DNA of 64,000 bases from Psychroflexus salarius. Its GTDB lineage: Bacteria; Bacteroidota; Bacteroidia; Flavobacteriales; Flavobacteriaceae. A model generated the notes under the pieces. The model was given only the letters and a program-made list of their open reading frames with translations, made no database searches and was not told the origin of the DNA. Of this stretch, positions 8,844 through 18,261 are shown piece after piece. Location: contig NZ_FQTW01000008.1 in the NCBI RefSeq assembly GCF_900129035.1, positions 1 through 64,000 on the forward strand. Reading direction: 5' to 3'. The position numbers and the translations under genes are program-made. How positions within the stretch are numbered: position 1 is the stretch's first letter; each line of letters starts with the position of its first letter.

Positions 8844-9884
8844 GTGAAAGCAACTAAGAAAGATATACGTGCACTAAGTAAAAAAGACTTACAAGACTTT
8901 TTTGTATCTCAGGGAAAAAAAGCCTTTCGTGGCACACAAGTTTATGAATGGTTATGGCAAAAGTCCTGCTATAATTTTAATGAAATGACAAATATTTCGA
9001 AAGAAATTCGTGCCATGCTTGATGCAAATTTCGTGATTAATAATATCGAAGTTGATACCATGCAGCGCAGTCAAGATGGTACTATTAAAAATGCCGTTAA
9101 GTTACATGACGGCTTTACTGTCGAGTCTGTTTTAATTCCAACTTATTCGCGGACAACAGCATGTGTGTCATCTCAAGTTGGGTGTAGCTTAGATTGTAAA
9201 TTTTGTGCAACTGCACAACTCAAGCGTTTAAGGAATTTAAATGCAGATGAAATTTATGATCAAGTTGTTGCGATTGATCGAGAAAGTCGTTTATATAACA
9301 ACATGCCATTATCTAATATTGTTTACATGGGAATGGGAGAACCACTCATGAACTACAATAATGTTTTAAAATCGGTTGAAAAAATCACTTCTCCTGAAGG
9401 CTTAGGGATGTCTCCCAAGCGCATTACTTTATCTACTTCTGGAGTTCCAAAAATGATTAAAAAGTTAGCTGATGATCAAGTTAAATTTAATTTAGCGGTC
9501 TCTCTGCATTCAGCCAGAAATCAAGTTAGGACGCAAATTATGCCGTTCAATGCCAAATTTCCATTAGAAGATTTAGCAGAATCTTTAGAATATTGGTATC
9601 AAAAAACTGGTAAAGCGGTAACATACGAATATATAGTTTGGGATGGAATAAATGATTCTCGCGAAGATATTTCAGCCTTAATCGAGTTTTGTAAAATTAT
9701 CCCTTGTAAAGTCAATTTGATTGAATATAACCCAATTGATGATGGTGTTTTTAAACAAGGTTCAGATGCTTCAGTAGCCCAATATAAAAATGCTTTAGAA
9801 GCTAATCGAATTACAGTAACATTACGTCATTCTAGAGGAAAAGATATTGATGCAGCTTGCGGTCAATTAGCAAATAAACATTAA
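8844..9884 (+). CDS. rlmN: 23S rRNA (adenine2503-C2)-methyltransferase, radical SAM
   Basis: This 346-residue enzyme methylates C2 of A2503 in 23S rRNA and, in many bacteria, A37 of some tRNAs. It carries the radical-SAM cluster motif CSLDCKFC, the family motif VYMGMGEPLMNY, and the C-terminal Cys in DIDAACGQL that acts with a second conserved Cys in the ping-pong mechanism. The N-terminal domain includes KAFRGTQVYEWLW. The start is GTG at 8844: the overlapping ATG at 8842 meets a stop at once. A bidirectional terminator follows. Confidence 0.96.
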   Translation: MKATKKDIRALSKKDLQDFFVSQGKKAFRGTQVYEWLWQKSCYNFNEMTNISKEIRAMLDANFVINNIEVDTMQRSQDGTIKNAVKLHDGFTVESVLIPTYSRTTACVSSQVGCSLDCKFCATAQLKRLRNLNADEIYDQVVAIDRESRLYNNMPLSNIVYMGMGEPLMNYNNVLKSVEKITSPEGLGMSPKRITLSTSGVPKMIKKLADDQVKFNLAVSLHSARNQVRTQIMPFNAKFPLEDLAESLEYWYQKTGKAVTYEYIVWDGINDSREDISALIEFCKIIPCKVNLIEYNPIDDGVFKQGSDASVAQYKNALEANRITVTLRHSRGKDIDAACGQLANKH

Positions 9885-9904
9885 AATTATAATTTTAATA
9901 ATTA

Positions 9905-9934
9905 AAAAAACCCAGCATTTCTGCTGGGTTTTTT
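9905..9934. terminator. Bidirectional intrinsic terminator
   Basis: AAAAAACCCAGCA (9905-9917) pairs perfectly with TGCTGGGTTTTTT (9922-9934) around loop TTTC. It serves rlmN on the plus strand and the convergent secreted-protein gene on the minus strand. Confidence 0.9.
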
Positions 9935-9957
9935 GTTAGATTTAATTTAATATCTAA

Positions 9958-11136
9958 TTACTTTACAAACTTGAAAGTTTGAGTTTGACCGTTTATGCTA
10001 ACTTTAGAAATAAACATACCATTGTTAAGTTCATTTAAATCAACATTAACTTTAGAATTGTTAGGCTGTAAAGTTTTTACAACTTGACCTAGCATATTAT
10101 AAATTTCAACTTGGTTGATTTGATTGTTAGAACTGATAGATAAAACGTTGTTAGAAACAAAGTATTCAAATACTTTTTCTGCTTCAATTTCAGTGTTGTT
10201 AAGCGTGCTATCAGTTGTAAAAGACCATACTGTAGGATCACTTGATGGACCACCAGCACAGTTTTGAGGAATTACAGTCCAATAATAAGTTGTACTTACT
10301 TCGAAATAATTTTGGCCAGGTAGAAAAATATTCCCTGGATTATTAGTTGAAAATGTTCCGCTTATTGTATTTCCTTCAGGGTCAAGTGTAGGATCGTCAC
10401 TAATAACAATTAAGTAATCAGTCACGGGACCACCAGTTGCTGGAGCATCCCAACTAAAAGAAAGTTGAGTTTCGTCATTATCAGTCGTAGTCACCACAAC
10501 ATTAGAAGCAGCATCAGCTGGCATTGGGTTAATTGTTATGCCTGGAGCTGCATCAGTACATTGAAATACCTCAACATTATCAAAAGCCCAGCCCCATGAC
10601 CAATTTCCAGACCAGACAAATCTAACTTGGGCATTAGAAACACCTGCTAATTCTGATGTCACGTCAACTTCAACGTTTCCAAATTCAGAATCGTTTTGAT
10701 CGCCGCCTGGTGGAGTGGTGTAAGATTCAACTTCTACCCAGGTTGTACCATTATAAACTTCAACAGAAGCCTGCCCGCCAAACCCAGCTGTAAAAAAATG
10801 ACTATATTTCAATACAACGCTAGTTAAACTTGAACAGTCAAATACTGGACTTTCTAAAGCAGCGCTTTCTGCTGGACCATCACCATATCCATCACTATCG
10901 AATAATGCGTAATTTCCTGAAAAATTGGCAGCATCATAGTAAATAGTATTTGGTGAGTTATATCCAACGGCTTCACCATTTGTTCCAATTGTCCATATTT
11001 CTCCATTTCCTGCAATATCGTTATTATTCCAACCTGTTGGAATAGAAGTACTGCTTTCAAAATCTTCCGTAAGGACTACTTGAGAGTATCCTAATGAAAA
11101 CATGCATAAAGAAAATAATAAAGTAATTTTTTTCAT
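9958..11136 (-). CDS. Secreted choice-of-anchor J/fibronectin III protein with type IX (type A) sorting domain
   Basis: The 392-residue protein has a signal peptide (MKKITLLFSLCMFSLGYSQ). An N-terminal jelly-roll domain at about 20-190 begins TEDFESSTSIPTGW and ends WGWAFDNVEVFQC, the pattern of choice-of-anchor J/MAM-like domains. A fibronectin type III-like segment lies at about 195-305. A C-terminal sorting domain of about 75 residues (VEIYNMLGQVVKT, then FKFVK at the end) sends it through the type IX system. It is probably cell-surface or released; no catalytic residues were identified and the role is unknown. It is monocistronic. Confidence 0.85.
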   Translation of the reverse strand: MKKITLLFSLCMFSLGYSQVVLTEDFESSTSIPTGWNNNDIAGNGEIWTIGTNGEAVGYNSPNTIYYDAANFSGNYALFDSDGYGDGPAESAALESPVFDCSSLTSVVLKYSHFFTAGFGGQASVEVYNGTTWVEVESYTTPPGGDQNDSEFGNVEVDVTSELAGVSNAQVRFVWSGNWSWGWAFDNVEVFQCTDAAPGITINPMPADAASNVVVTTTDNDETQLSFSWDAPATGGPVTDYLIVISDDPTLDPEGNTISGTFSTNNPGNIFLPGQNYFEVSTTYYWTVIPQNCAGGPSSDPTVWSFTTDSTLNNTEIEAEKVFEYFVSNNVLSISSNNQINQVEIYNMLGQVVKTLQPNNSKVNVDLNELNNGMFISKVSINGQTQTFKFVK

Positions 11137-11223
11137 AGTGTGTGTATTTATAATTTAGCGGTAAATATAAATAAAGTTTAAGTTAATAAAAGTTTAAGCT
11201 TGTTAAAATCTAATAAACTTTGG

Positions 11224-11231
11224 TATTTTTG
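11224..11231 (+). promoter_or_regulatory. -7 element placing the prenyl synthase on a leaderless transcript
   Basis: TATTTTTG matches TAnnTTTG and ends four bases before the ATG at 11236, the same geometry as at rlmN. Confidence 0.55.
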
Positions 11232-11235
11232 AGAC

Positions 11236-12213
11236 ATGAAAGTCGTCTATCAAATTAAGCAACCTATCGCCCATGAAATGGAAGTTTTTGAGAAAAAATT
11301 CTCTTTATTTATGTCTTCTAAAGTTGCGCTTTTAAATAAAATTACCCATTTTATTGTTAACCGAAAAGGAAAACAAATGAGACCGATGTTTGTTTTTTTA
11401 GTTGCTAAAATGGTGTCTGATGGTGAGGTAAATGACCGTACTTATCGCGGTGCTTCAGTAATAGAATTAATACATACCGCTACTTTAGTGCACGATGATG
11501 TGGTTGACGACAGTAATCAACGTCGTGGTTTTTTTTCGATCAATGCGTTGTGGAAGAATAAAATTGCCGTTTTAGTTGGTGATTATCTCTTGTCTAAAGG
11601 TTTATTACTTTCAATTGATAATGATGATTTTGATCTTCTTAAAATTATTTCAGTGGCCGTGCGTGAAATGAGTGAAGGTGAATTATTACAAATAGAAAAG
11701 GCGAGACAACTTGATATTACTGAAGCTATTTATTATGAAATCATCCGGCAAAAAACAGCAACATTAATTGCAGCTTGTTGTAGCCTTGGTGCAGCCGCTG
11801 TAAAACCCAATTCATCTGATGTCAACGATATGCGAAAATTTGGCGAATTAATTGGTATGGCTTTTCAAATTAAAGACGACCTTTTTGATTATGGACAACA
11901 CAAAATAGGAAAGCCTACTGGCATTGATATTAAGGAGCAAAAAATGACTTTACCTTTAATATATGCGCTTAATCAAGCTTCAAAGAAAGATAAAAATTGG
12001 GTTATTAATTCTATCAAAAACCATAATAAAGATAAAAAGCGCGTTAATAAAGTAATAGATTTTGTAAAAAATTCTGGAGGTTTAGATTATGCCACCTCAA
12101 AGATGCATCAGTTTCAGGATGAAGCACTTCAAATTTTAGCCCAATATCCTGAATCTGATTATAAGTCATCCTTGAAATTAATGGTAGATTATGTGATTAA
12201 TCGCGAAAAATAA
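11236..12213 (+). CDS. Polyprenyl diphosphate synthase (long chain)
   Basis: This 325-residue trans-isoprenyl diphosphate synthase probably makes the octaprenyl or similar side chain of menaquinone. The first Asp-rich motif is D87-D88-V-V-D91 within VHDDVVDDSNQRRG, and the second is KDDLFDYGQ. KQMRP near residue 48 binds isopentenyl diphosphate. Residues just before the first Asp motif (HTATLVH) are small, consistent with a long-chain product; exact chain length is not certain. It is followed six bases later by dnaG, suggesting one transcript. Confidence 0.92.
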   Translation: MKVVYQIKQPIAHEMEVFEKKFSLFMSSKVALLNKITHFIVNRKGKQMRPMFVFLVAKMVSDGEVNDRTYRGASVIELIHTATLVHDDVVDDSNQRRGFFSINALWKNKIAVLVGDYLLSKGLLLSIDNDDFDLLKIISVAVREMSEGELLQIEKARQLDITEAIYYEIIRQKTATLIAACCSLGAAAVKPNSSDVNDMRKFGELIGMAFQIKDDLFDYGQHKIGKPTGIDIKEQKMTLPLIYALNQASKKDKNWVINSIKNHNKDKKRVNKVIDFVKNSGGLDYATSKMHQFQDEALQILAQYPESDYKSSLKLMVDYVINREK

Positions 12214-12219
12214 ATTAAT

Positions 12220-14181
12220 TTGATTACCAAACGCACTATAGAAAAAGTTTTTGATACCGCTCGGGTAGAAGAGGTAATAGGTGATTTTGTTAATCTTAAA
12301 AAATCAGGTTCAAACTTTAAAGGTTTAAGTCCGTTTAGCGAAGAGAAGACTCCAAGTTTTATGGTTTCACCAGTAAAACAAATTTGGAAAGATTTCTCGT
12401 CTGGCAAAGGTGGAAACGCAGTGAGTTTTATCATGGAACACGAACATTACTCGTATCCCGAAGCTATAAGATACTTAGCCAAAAAATATAATATTGAAAT
12501 TGAAGAAACTGAACAAACTTCAGAAGAAAAAGAAAAAGCTTCTGAACGTGAAAGCATGTTTCTAGTGTCTAAATTCGCAAATCAATTTTTTATAGACCAA
12601 TTACACCATTCTACTGAAGGTCAAACAATTGGTTTGTCATATTTCAAAGAACGCGGTTTTACTACTGAAACTATAAAAAAATTCGATCTAGGTTACTCGC
12701 CTGATCAATGGGAAGCTTTAACAAAAGCAGCAATCAATAAGGCTTACGAAAAAAAATATCTTGAAGCTACAGGCTTAACCATCACAAAAGACCAAAAATC
12801 TTTCGACCGGTTTAAAGGTCGTGTTATGTTTCCAATTCATTCTATGTCAGGACGTGTATTGGGCTTTGGCGGAAGAATTTTAGATAATTCTAAAAAAGCT
12901 GCGAAATATTTAAATTCGCCTGAAAGTGAAATTTACCATAAAAGTAAAATTTTATATGGTTTATACTATGGAAAGAAAGCCATTGCTCAACAAGATAATT
13001 GTTACTTAGTTGAAGGTTATACTGACGTTATTCAGTTACATCAAGCAGGAATTGAAAATGTGGTTTCTTCTTCAGGAACAGCCTTAACCGATCAACAAAT
13101 TCGGTTAATAAATCGCTTAACTAAAAACATTACCGTTTTGTTTGATGGCGACGCTGCAGGTTTGCGTGCTTCATTACGTAGTGTAAATATGATTTTAGCT
13201 CAGGATATGAATGTTAAGGTCTGCATGTTTCCTGAAGGCGAAGATCCTGATAGTTTTGCAAAAGCTAACTCAACCCATGTTATAGAGGAATACCTTGAAA
13301 CCAACGCAAAAGATTTTATCACATTTAAGGCATCGCTTTTAATCAAAGAAGCTGAAAATGATCCGATAAAAACTGCAGAAGTTATTCGCGATATAGTTGA
13401 AAGTATAGCTCAAGTTCCTGATCAAATTAAACGAGAACTTTATATTAGATCTTGCTCAAAGTTAATGGATGTTTCTGAGGCCGTTTTATTTAGTAGTTTA
13501 GATCAAATTTTGGCTAAATCTAGCCGCGATCAGCGCAAAAAAAATAAAAGTCAAGTACCACAATTAAGCAAAGTTGAAGAGACTACGACTACGACGAAAA
13601 AAATTAACCCTAAGATAGAGCTTGAGCGTATTATTATTGGCCTATTATTAAAATATGGTGATCAAGAAGCAGAATTTGAAGATTTTTTAATTGAAATTGA
13701 TGAAAAAGGTAACGAAGTTTTAAAGCCTATCATTAAAACACATAAAGTTTACGAAAAAATTTATCTTGATTTGCAAAGTGATGAAATTGAGTTTACGGAT
13801 GAAAATTTTAAGTTACTCTACCATTCTTTAATTGATGGACTATCAACCCAGAAAGAATTTAATGTCTCTAAATTTACAAGTAAACTCGACCAAACTATAG
13901 CAGAAGAAGCAACGAGTATCTTAATGAATTTTGAACGCTACGAATTACACAATTGGGAAAGCCAAAATATTTTTGTAAAACATAGAGACAAACTGGAACC
14001 TGCTGAGGTAACTGAAACAATTTTAAACCTTAGACGAATATTGATACATCAAAAAGTTGATGAAATGGGTGAGCTCCTTAAAAGTGGTGATCATGAAAAC
14101 CCTACTGAAGTTCTAGAAGAAACAATGGAGTATAAGCAACTCGAGGTTTTAATTGCTCGCAAATTAAACCGAATTATTTAA
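12220..14181 (+). CDS. dnaG: DNA primase DnaG with degenerate zinc-binding domain
   Basis: The 653-residue primase makes RNA primers for replication. The N-terminal CHC2-type domain (about 1-100) is recognisable, but all four zinc ligands are replaced: Ser37, Ser40, Asp58 and Ser61 stand where Cys, His, Cys and Cys are expected. The TOPRIM catalytic core is intact, with LVEGYTDVIQLHQ and LFDGDAAGLRAS. The C-terminal region (about 470-653) should bind DnaB helicase. The start is TTG at 12220, giving MITKRTIEKVFDTARVEEVI as expected for the family. The 3' end overlaps convergent nadE by 8 bp. Confidence 0.95.
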   Translation: MITKRTIEKVFDTARVEEVIGDFVNLKKSGSNFKGLSPFSEEKTPSFMVSPVKQIWKDFSSGKGGNAVSFIMEHEHYSYPEAIRYLAKKYNIEIEETEQTSEEKEKASERESMFLVSKFANQFFIDQLHHSTEGQTIGLSYFKERGFTTETIKKFDLGYSPDQWEALTKAAINKAYEKKYLEATGLTITKDQKSFDRFKGRVMFPIHSMSGRVLGFGGRILDNSKKAAKYLNSPESEIYHKSKILYGLYYGKKAIAQQDNCYLVEGYTDVIQLHQAGIENVVSSSGTALTDQQIRLINRLTKNITVLFDGDAAGLRASLRSVNMILAQDMNVKVCMFPEGEDPDSFAKANSTHVIEEYLETNAKDFITFKASLLIKEAENDPIKTAEVIRDIVESIAQVPDQIKRELYIRSCSKLMDVSEAVLFSSLDQILAKSSRDQRKKNKSQVPQLSKVEETTTTTKKINPKIELERIIIGLLLKYGDQEAEFEDFLIEIDEKGNEVLKPIIKTHKVYEKIYLDLQSDEIEFTDENFKLLYHSLIDGLSTQKEFNVSKFTSKLDQTIAEEATSILMNFERYELHNWESQNIFVKHRDKLEPAEVTETILNLRRILIHQKVDEMGELLKSGDHENPTEVLEETMEYKQLEVLIARKLNRII

Positions 14182-14950
14182 ATTCTGAAGGGATACTACA
14201 TATCGGTATAGGCTTCATTTTATGCTGATTAGCAGAATTTAAACTTTTATAAATCTTTAAAACTTCAGCTTGTCTACTGCTTAGTTCTTCTGGATTTCCT
14301 TCATATTGCATTGCCCATTCTAATTCATCATAACTCGCACCTAATTGGTCTTCATCACTTCGGCTATCACCAAAAAGTCCATCGGTTGGTTCGGCATTTT
14401 GAATAACATCTATAATGTTTAGCGTTTGAGCTAAGCTGTAAACTTCAGATTTCATTAAATCGGCAATCGGACTCAAATCTACACCGCCATCGCCGTATTT
14501 AGTATAAAAACCAACACCAAAATCTTCAACTTTATTACCTGTTCCTACAACTAAGTAATTGTGTAAACCTGCAAGATAATATAAGGTTGTCATGCGTAAT
14601 CGAGCGCGTGAGTTTCCTAGAGCTAAATCTTCTCGTTTTGAATTTGTTTTTGGTAAGCCCTGTTTAAATGCATCAAATGTTGGTGTTAAGTCGACTTCAA
14701 CTGATGAGACATTATTATAATTTGATTTTAACCATGCAATATGTTGTTGTGCTCGAGTAACTTGTGATATGTCTTGATGAATAGGCATTTCAACACAAAG
14801 TACTTTTTGTTTGGTCATTGCGCACAAAGTTGAAGTTACCGCAGAGTCAATTCCTCCTGAAACGCCAACTACAAAACCATTTAAATTGGTTTTGACAAGA
14901 TAATTATCTAGCCAATTTTTAATATAATTTATTATTTTTTCGTTTTGCAT
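14174..14950 (-). CDS. nadE: NH3-dependent NAD+ synthetase
   Basis: This 258-residue cytosolic enzyme amidates nicotinic acid adenine dinucleotide to NAD+ using ATP and ammonia. The ATP-pyrophosphatase P-loop is VGVSGGIDSAV near residue 29-38. Other conserved parts are GTGNKVEDFGVGFYTKYGDG (two segments), DLSPIADLMKSEV and the PTDGLF loop. No glutaminase domain is present, so ammonia is the nitrogen donor. It is divergent from gldB with about 60 bp between the true starts. Confidence 0.95.
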   Translation of the reverse strand: MQNEKIINYIKNWLDNYLVKTNLNGFVVGVSGGIDSAVTSTLCAMTKQKVLCVEMPIHQDISQVTRAQQHIAWLKSNYNNVSSVEVDLTPTFDAFKQGLPKTNSKREDLALGNSRARLRMTTLYYLAGLHNYLVVGTGNKVEDFGVGFYTKYGDGGVDLSPIADLMKSEVYSLAQTLNIIDVIQNAEPTDGLFGDSRSDEDQLGASYDELEWAMQYEGNPEELSSRQAEVLKIYKSLNSANQHKMKPIPICSIPSEFK

Positions 14951-14977
14951 GGCGTTAAATTTAAGTTCAAGATTAAC

Positions 14978-14985
14978 TACATTTG
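14978..14985 (+). promoter_or_regulatory. Candidate -7 element for gldB operon
   Basis: TACATTTG matches TAnnTTTG and lies 25 bp upstream of the ATG at 15011. Its position inside the longer open frame argues that gldB starts at 15011 and not at the ATG at 14945. Confidence 0.55.
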
Positions 14986-15010
14986 CATCAAATATATTAA
15001 AACAAAGTCA

Positions 15011-15985
15011 ATGTTATTCAAAACAATATTTAGAGTTTTATTAATTCTTGTGACCTGTGTTTATCTAACGTCTTGCGATTCAAAGAAATCGAAAATTATT
15101 GAGCGTATTGAAAATAAAAATTTAGACTTGAGCCTTATGCGTTTTGACCGTGAGTTTGCGGCATCTGATTCATTAGACCTAGAAAGCTTAAAAATAGGTT
15201 ATCCTTTTTTCTTCAACAGTGCTGTTCCTGACAGCTTGTGGTATAAAAAAATGAAAGACACATTACAAAACGAAATAAATCATGAGGTATTAAAAGCCTT
15301 TCCAGATTTTGATCAAGAAAAACAAGATATCGAGCGATTTTTTAAATATCTAAAATTTTATTTTACAGCATTTAAACACCCGACAATTGTTACAATTGCA
15401 GAAAGCGTTGATTATAAAAATAAAGTTGTTACCTCAGATTCTATCATCGTAATTTCATTAGATAACTATTTGGGACGCGAACATCGATTCTACGAAAGTT
15501 TCCCTGACTACATTAAAAACTATCAAGATAAAAAGTATTTAATGTCTGACGTTGCTGGTGCTTATGCTAAAAATGCTACTTTTGAACCCTTAGACCGACG
15601 CTTTATTTCATATATGATTTATCATGGTAAGCTGCTCTATTTTAAGGATTTGGTAATACCTTGGGAGAGTGATGCTGAAAAAATTCAGTATACAAAAGAG
15701 CAATTAGAATGGGCAGAATCTAATGAAACTAAGATTTGGGAGTTTTTTATTGATAAAGATTACGTCTTTTCAACACAGGCTGATTTGAAAGATCGTTTTA
15801 TTAATCCAGCACCATTTTCTAAATTTTATCTTGAATTAGATAATGATTCTTCACCTAGAATCGGGCAATATATCGGTTGGCAAATAGTTAGAGATTTCAT
15901 GAAAAATAACCCCGAAATTGAGCCTAATAAACTTATGTTGCTTGATGGGCAACAAATTTTTAAACAATCAAATTATAAACCTTAA
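15011..15985 (+). CDS. gldB: Gliding motility lipoprotein GldB
   Basis: The 324-residue lipoprotein is required for gliding motility in flavobacteria. The chosen ATG at 15011 gives a classical lipoprotein signal (MLFKTIFRVLLILVTCVYLTSC, lipobox LTSC), whereas the longer frame from 14945 would bury it behind a charged 22-residue extension. Family features include the start LSLMRFDREF, then PFFFNSAVPDSLW, and C-terminal PRIGQYIGWQIVRDF with KNNPEI. It is followed two bases later by gldC, the usual gldB-gldC arrangement. The precise molecular role of GldB is unknown. Confidence 0.92.
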   Translation: MLFKTIFRVLLILVTCVYLTSCDSKKSKIIERIENKNLDLSLMRFDREFAASDSLDLESLKIGYPFFFNSAVPDSLWYKKMKDTLQNEINHEVLKAFPDFDQEKQDIERFFKYLKFYFTAFKHPTIVTIAESVDYKNKVVTSDSIIVISLDNYLGREHRFYESFPDYIKNYQDKKYLMSDVAGAYAKNATFEPLDRRFISYMIYHGKLLYFKDLVIPWESDAEKIQYTKEQLEWAESNETKIWEFFIDKDYVFSTQADLKDRFINPAPFSKFYLELDNDSSPRIGQYIGWQIVRDFMKNNPEIEPNKLMLLDGQQIFKQSNYKP

Positions 15986-15987
15986 CT

Positions 15988-16317
15988 ATGGCAAAATCTG
16001 ATATTAACATACATATAGAGACCGACGAAAATAAAATTCCAGAATCTATTAATTGGTCAGCTAAAGATGGCGGCATTGAAAATGAATCTGCTAAAGCAGC
16101 GATGCTATCTATTTGGGATCATAAAACACAAGAAACTTTACGTATTGATTTATGGACAAAAGATATGCCTGTAGATGAAATGAAAAAGTTTTTTCATCAA
16201 ACCTTAGTAAGTATGGCGAGTACCTACAAAAGAGCTACTGATGATGATAAAATGGCAGCGACCTTTAACGATTTTTGCGATTATTTTGCTGAAAAACTAG
16301 ATTTAAAAAAAGAATAA
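15988..16317 (+). CDS. gldC: Gliding motility protein GldC
   Basis: The 109-residue soluble protein has no signal peptide. Conserved sequence includes SDINIHIETDENKIPE, ESAKAAMLSIWDHKTQETLRI (in two parts) and MPVDEMKKFFHQTL. In Flavobacterium, GldC increases gliding efficiency but is not essential, probably acting with GldB. It is coupled tightly to gldB and followed one base later by a gene of unknown function. Confidence 0.93.
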   Translation: MAKSDINIHIETDENKIPESINWSAKDGGIENESAKAAMLSIWDHKTQETLRIDLWTKDMPVDEMKKFFHQTLVSMASTYKRATDDDKMAATFNDFCDYFAEKLDLKKE

Positions 16318-16318
16318 G

Positions 16319-16687
16319 TTGTCTAAATTAATTTTTGTTTATAATGCTAATTCTGGCACTCGAAATGCTTTTAAAGAATCTTTGCAAAAATTATTGAACC
16401 CTCAGGCTTCAAATTGTCGGTTATGTAGTTTAACTTATGGGTTGACTTCAGAGAAGACGAAGTGGAGAAAATTTAAATTGCAAACTTCAACTGAAATGCA
16501 GTTTTTACACGCCGATGAGTTTATGTCTCAATTTAAATCAAAATTTGGTATTCAATATGAGTTGCCAGTTGTCCTTAAACAAAATCATTATGAATTAGAA
16601 CTTGTTCTTTCAGCTAAAGAAATCAATCAACTAGTTCATCTTGATCAACTAATAGATAAGTTGAAGCCTCATGTAACAAATGTTTAA
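16319..16687 (+). CDS. Conserved protein of unknown function in the gldBC operon
   Basis: I do not recognise a characterised family for this 122-residue product. It starts at a TTG one base after the gldC stop, giving [20 protein letters not shown]. It has a CRLC pair near residues 33-36 followed by SLTYG, a central basic segment (KTKWRKFK) and a C-terminal helical tail. No signal peptide or membrane segment is seen. Position suggests co-expression with gldB and gldC. Its 3' end overlaps the convergent GTPase gene by 4 bp. Confidence 0.75.
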   Translation: MSKLIFVYNANSGTRNAFKESLQKLLNPQASNCRLCSLTYGLTSEKTKWRKFKLQTSTEMQFLHADEFMSQFKSKFGIQYELPVVLKQNHYELELVLSAKEINQLVHLDQLIDKLKPHVTNV

Positions 16688-17280
16688 AGGCTTTGGTTAA
16701 TTTGCTCAATGTAATTTAAAACTTCATCTCGACCAGTTTTTTTGCTAGAAGATGTTATAAATATGGGTGGTAATTCTGCCCAAGTTTCCATTAATTCTGT
16801 TGAGTAATTGGCGATATTATTTTCAACTTGATGTGACTTTAGTTTGTCTGATTTAGTGAAAATGATTGAAAATGGAATTTGATTTTTACCTAACCAAGTC
16901 ATAAATTCTATATCTATTGGCTGCGGTTCGTGTCTAATATCAACTAACAAAAAAGTATTAACCAACTGCGGACGTTTTCTAAAATAATCAGTTATATATT
17001 TTTGAAAGATTTTTTTTTCTTTTTTGCTCACCTTTGCATAGCCATAACCAGGTAAATCTACTAAATGCCAACTTTCATTAATTAAAAAGTGATTAATAAG
17101 TCTTGTTTTACCAGGTTTACCAGAGACTTTTGCCAAGCTCTTACGTTCTGTTAGCATGTTGATCAGTGAAGACTTTCCAACATTACTACGGCCAATAAAT
17201 GCGTATTCTGGTAGTGGCGAATTTGGGCATTTTGCTACATCGCTATTACTCATGACAAATTTTGCTGTTTTAATTTGCAT
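16684..17280 (-). CDS. engB: Ribosome biogenesis GTPase YsxC/EngB
   Basis: The 198-residue cytosolic GTPase acts in assembly of the large ribosomal subunit. Walker/G motifs are visible: G1 GRSNVGKSS near residue 31, G3 [13 protein letters not shown]4 FTKSDK, and G5 [11 protein letters not shown]. Length matches the family. The upstream hydrolase gene on the same strand stops 3 bp away, so the two form an operon. Confidence 0.95.
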   Translation of the reverse strand: MQIKTAKFVMSNSDVAKCPNSPLPEYAFIGRSNVGKSSLINMLTERKSLAKVSGKPGKTRLINHFLINESWHLVDLPGYGYAKVSKKEKKIFQKYITDYFRKRPQLVNTFLLVDIRHEPQPIDIEFMTWLGKNQIPFSIIFTKSDKLKSHQVENNIANYSTELMETWAELPPIFITSSSKKTGRDEVLNYIEQINQSL

Positions 17281-17283
17281 GAT

Positions 17284-18048
17284 TTACAGATTTCGGCTAG
17301 TTAACCAGTTGTAAAGTAGTTCGTTAAATTTATTTGGATGCTCCATCATCGCAGCATGGCCACATTTGTCAATCCAATATAGATTAGAATCTGGTAATAG
17401 TTTATTGAAGTCTTCAGCTACATTTGGTGGTGTAACTGTATCTTGTTTTCCCCAAATGATGCATGTTGGCGTGCTCATTTTTGGTAAATCTTTTGCCATG
17501 TTATGCCTAATAGCACTTTTAGCAATCGCAAGCGTTCTTATTAATTTAGAACGGTCATTGACTGTGTTGTAAACATCATCAACAATGGCTTTAGTAGCCA
17601 CTTCTGGGTCATAAAATACATTTTCTGCTTTTTGCTTAATGTAGTCATAATCGCCACGCTTAGGGTAACTTTCGCCCATCGCGCTTTCATAAAGGCCAGA
17701 GCTTCCTGTAATTACAAGTGCTTTAACAATTTCAGGATATAATTTTGTAGTTAATAAACCTATATGTCCGCCGAGAGAATTACCGATGAGAACAACTTTG
17801 CCATATTGGCGTAAGTCAATAAATTCTTTTATGTAGGTTGTAATGGTTTTAATATTTGTTTTAAGCAATGGCAATTCGTAAAGCGGTAATTCAGGGATAA
17901 TAACTTTATAGCCTTTTTGTGGGAAAAAATTCATAACACCATCAAAATTACTTAAGCCGCCCATTAAGCCGTGTAAAATTACTAAGGGTTGACCTTCGCC
18001 GAATTCAAAAAACCTAAACTTGCCGTCTTGTTGTATGTGTTTTTCCAT
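17284..18048 (-). CDS. Alpha/beta hydrolase
   Basis: The 254-residue cytosolic protein has the full hydrolase fold: oxyanion region LHGLMGGLSNF, nucleophile elbow GNSLGGH (Ser), acidic residue in WGKQDTVTPP and catalytic His in DKCGHAAMMEHP. The substrate is unknown; esterases, haloperoxidases and C-C hydrolases share this pattern. It is cotranscribed with engB (3-bp gap) and divergent from mraZ. Confidence 0.88.
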   Translation of the reverse strand: MEKHIQQDGKFRFFEFGEGQPLVILHGLMGGLSNFDGVMNFFPQKGYKVIIPELPLYELPLLKTNIKTITTYIKEFIDLRQYGKVVLIGNSLGGHIGLLTTKLYPEIVKALVITGSSGLYESAMGESYPKRGDYDYIKQKAENVFYDPEVATKAIVDDVYNTVNDRSKLIRTLAIAKSAIRHNMAKDLPKMSTPTCIIWGKQDTVTPPNVAEDFNKLLPDSNLYWIDKCGHAAMMEHPNKFNELLYNWLTSRNL

Positions 18049-18261
18049 TAACTATCAATCTTTCAAACCTCAAATATAGTCATATTTATAAAAGCATTTT
18101 AGAATAATATCTATTCAATTTTAAATATTTGAATTTGAAACTTATCTCAAAACTAAACTTATTAACAATCAAGTAGTTCTGTTAGTTAAAGTGGCTAAAC
18201 CTTTGCTAATAAAGCCTTAACGAGTATTGGTAAAAAGTTTGTGTAAAAACTTATCAACAAT

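Noticed and set aside
12220-12222. Suspected frameshift or truncation at the start of dnaG because no ATG is present
   Set aside because: A TTG start gives the normal DnaG N terminus, and several other genes in the window (murE, lnt, the gldC-linked gene) also start with TTG.
14945-15010. Upstream start for gldB (22 extra residues)
   Set aside because: It would place a charged extension before the lipoprotein signal peptide and precedes the TACATTTG promoter element.
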